DNA of 64,000 nucleotides from Linyphia triangularis (Eukaryota; Arthropoda; Arachnida; Araneae; Linyphiidae), in the NCBI GenBank assembly GCA_963978545.1, contig OZ021726.1, positions 55,101,959 through 55,165,958 on the forward strand, read 5' to 3'. Below the pieces are notes generated by a model, which was given only the letters and a program-made list of their open reading frames with translations, was not told where the DNA came from and made no database searches. The position numbers were made by a program, and so were the translations under genes. Each line of letters starts with the position of its first letter. The first letter of the stretch is position 1. Of the stretch, positions 63,226-64,000 are shown one piece after another.

Positions 63226-63399
63226 GTATATTAAACTCATAATTTTAGTGCTTTGCATATGTATTGTAATCTTGCTGCAAACCTTGTTAATCATGTCTTC
63301 AAAACTTTAATAATTTGCGATTTTTTGCCAAAGGATAGCTTATATTTTTACAAGACGATTGTTCTATAACTAATTACTTATTTTATATTGCAACACATA

Positions 63400-64000
63400 T
63401 TAGTGCAATTAAGGGGTATTGGGGCAATTAAGGAGTATGCTCCATGCTCACTGACGCTCGCCAACCCCCTGGATTGCTATGCAATCCCCTCGACTCGCTT
63501 TGCTCGCCTCAAATTGAAGCGTTTAAAATATGCCCTAGCAAAAACCTGCATAATGCCATAAAACTGAAAATGTTTTAGCTTAACGAAAGAGCCAGAATAC
63601 TTGCCATGTCATTATCCTACTGCTGTCAAGACGCGTTAAGCAGGGACAGTGTGGCAACGTACTAGAAAGTTCTTGGAAAATAATAAAAATAAACAGTATC
63701 GTACATATATAAAAGATCGGTTATTTCATTGAACAATTAAAATTTATGGGCTGGTTTCGTTTGAAGCGCCAAAATAATTAAAATTGTACATCGAAATTTA
63801 GTAACTCGGAAATCATCTGTTTGCATAATCCTTTTTGCGATACTTAGAAAATAAAAGAAAACAATGAATGGTCAATTATCCGGCATTCAATCAACCGGAA
63901 TTTTTTGAAAATCAAATTTGACGAGAAAATCAACTCTATTTCGCCCAATTTTTTTTAAAAATTTCATTTGAGATTTTGAAATTGAGTGGGTGATTTTATT
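63400..64000. other. SHMT intron end-of-window sequence
   Basis: No further SHMT exon was recognised after 63,225. GC-rich words GACTCGCTTTGCTCGCC (63492-63508) and GGATTGCTATGCAATCC (63471-63487; the latter a perfect palindrome about its central base pair region) recall the GAGCGAAGCGAGC minisatellite core near 23,400-23,640. The remainder is AT-rich without recognisable content. Confidence 0.4.

Overview
This is a eukaryotic nuclear window: very AT-rich, gene-poor, with small exons, long introns, consensus GT/AG splice sites and many transposon remnants. The gene content (TECR, a ZNF143/ZNF76-type factor, SHMT), a P element, mariner-like and hAT-like elements, and a decayed copy of a multicopy gene family I associate with arthropods together suggest an arthropod, possibly a chelicerate. 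The taxon is an inference; nothing here fixes the species.

Layout. 1-6.6 kb is repeat territory: a Helitron-like element built round a ~148-bp tandem array (597-1960), then a ~2.9-kb hAT-like element with an 8-bp target-site duplication (3053-5938). From 22,055 down to 6,671 on the minus strand runs TECR (very-long-chain enoyl-CoA reductase). Eleven coding exons are resolved (261 codons); the C-terminal exon was not found. Its introns hold an LTR-like remnant, a long-TIR element, a copy of a small CAGGG-ended element, and a ~2.9-kb P element (15,833-18,731) with a perfect 8-bp duplication and a broken THAP-type transposase. 22.3-31.8 kb has no gene I can support: a second Helitron-like fragment, a ~42-bp minisatellite, a mariner-like remnant, a tRNA-derived SINE head, direct repeats and a possible retroposed fragment.

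From 54,556 down to 31,870 on the minus strand lies a complete ZNF143/ZNF76 orthologue. Eleven coding exons sum to exactly 1,710 nt (569 residues), with repeated QLEDGT activation motifs, seven C2H2 fingers and a glutamine-rich C terminus. A 5' UTR exon ends at 55,671. Its introns carry fold-back elements, degenerate satellite-like sequence, a second CAGGG element, a pseudogene of a repetitive family, and a hAT-like element inserted 13 bp beyond a splice donor. The last gene, on the plus strand from 59,102 to beyond the window, is serine hydroxymethyltransferase. Five exons encode the N-terminal 331 codons, including the PLP lysine; a third CAGGG element sits in an intron.

The three genes are unrelated housekeeping functions: fatty-acid elongation, transcription of snRNA and many mRNA promoters, and one-carbon metabolism. 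The ZNF143-like and SHMT genes diverge from 55.5-59.1 kb, where YY1-, ZNF143-, E2F- and GATA-like motifs occur. No bacterial-type features, rRNA or CRISPR were seen. I found no convincing undescribed system. The strongest unusual items are the three-copy 5-bp-TSD element family, the duplicated splice donor beside a hAT insertion, and a ZNF143-type site in the ZNF143 gene's own promoter region.
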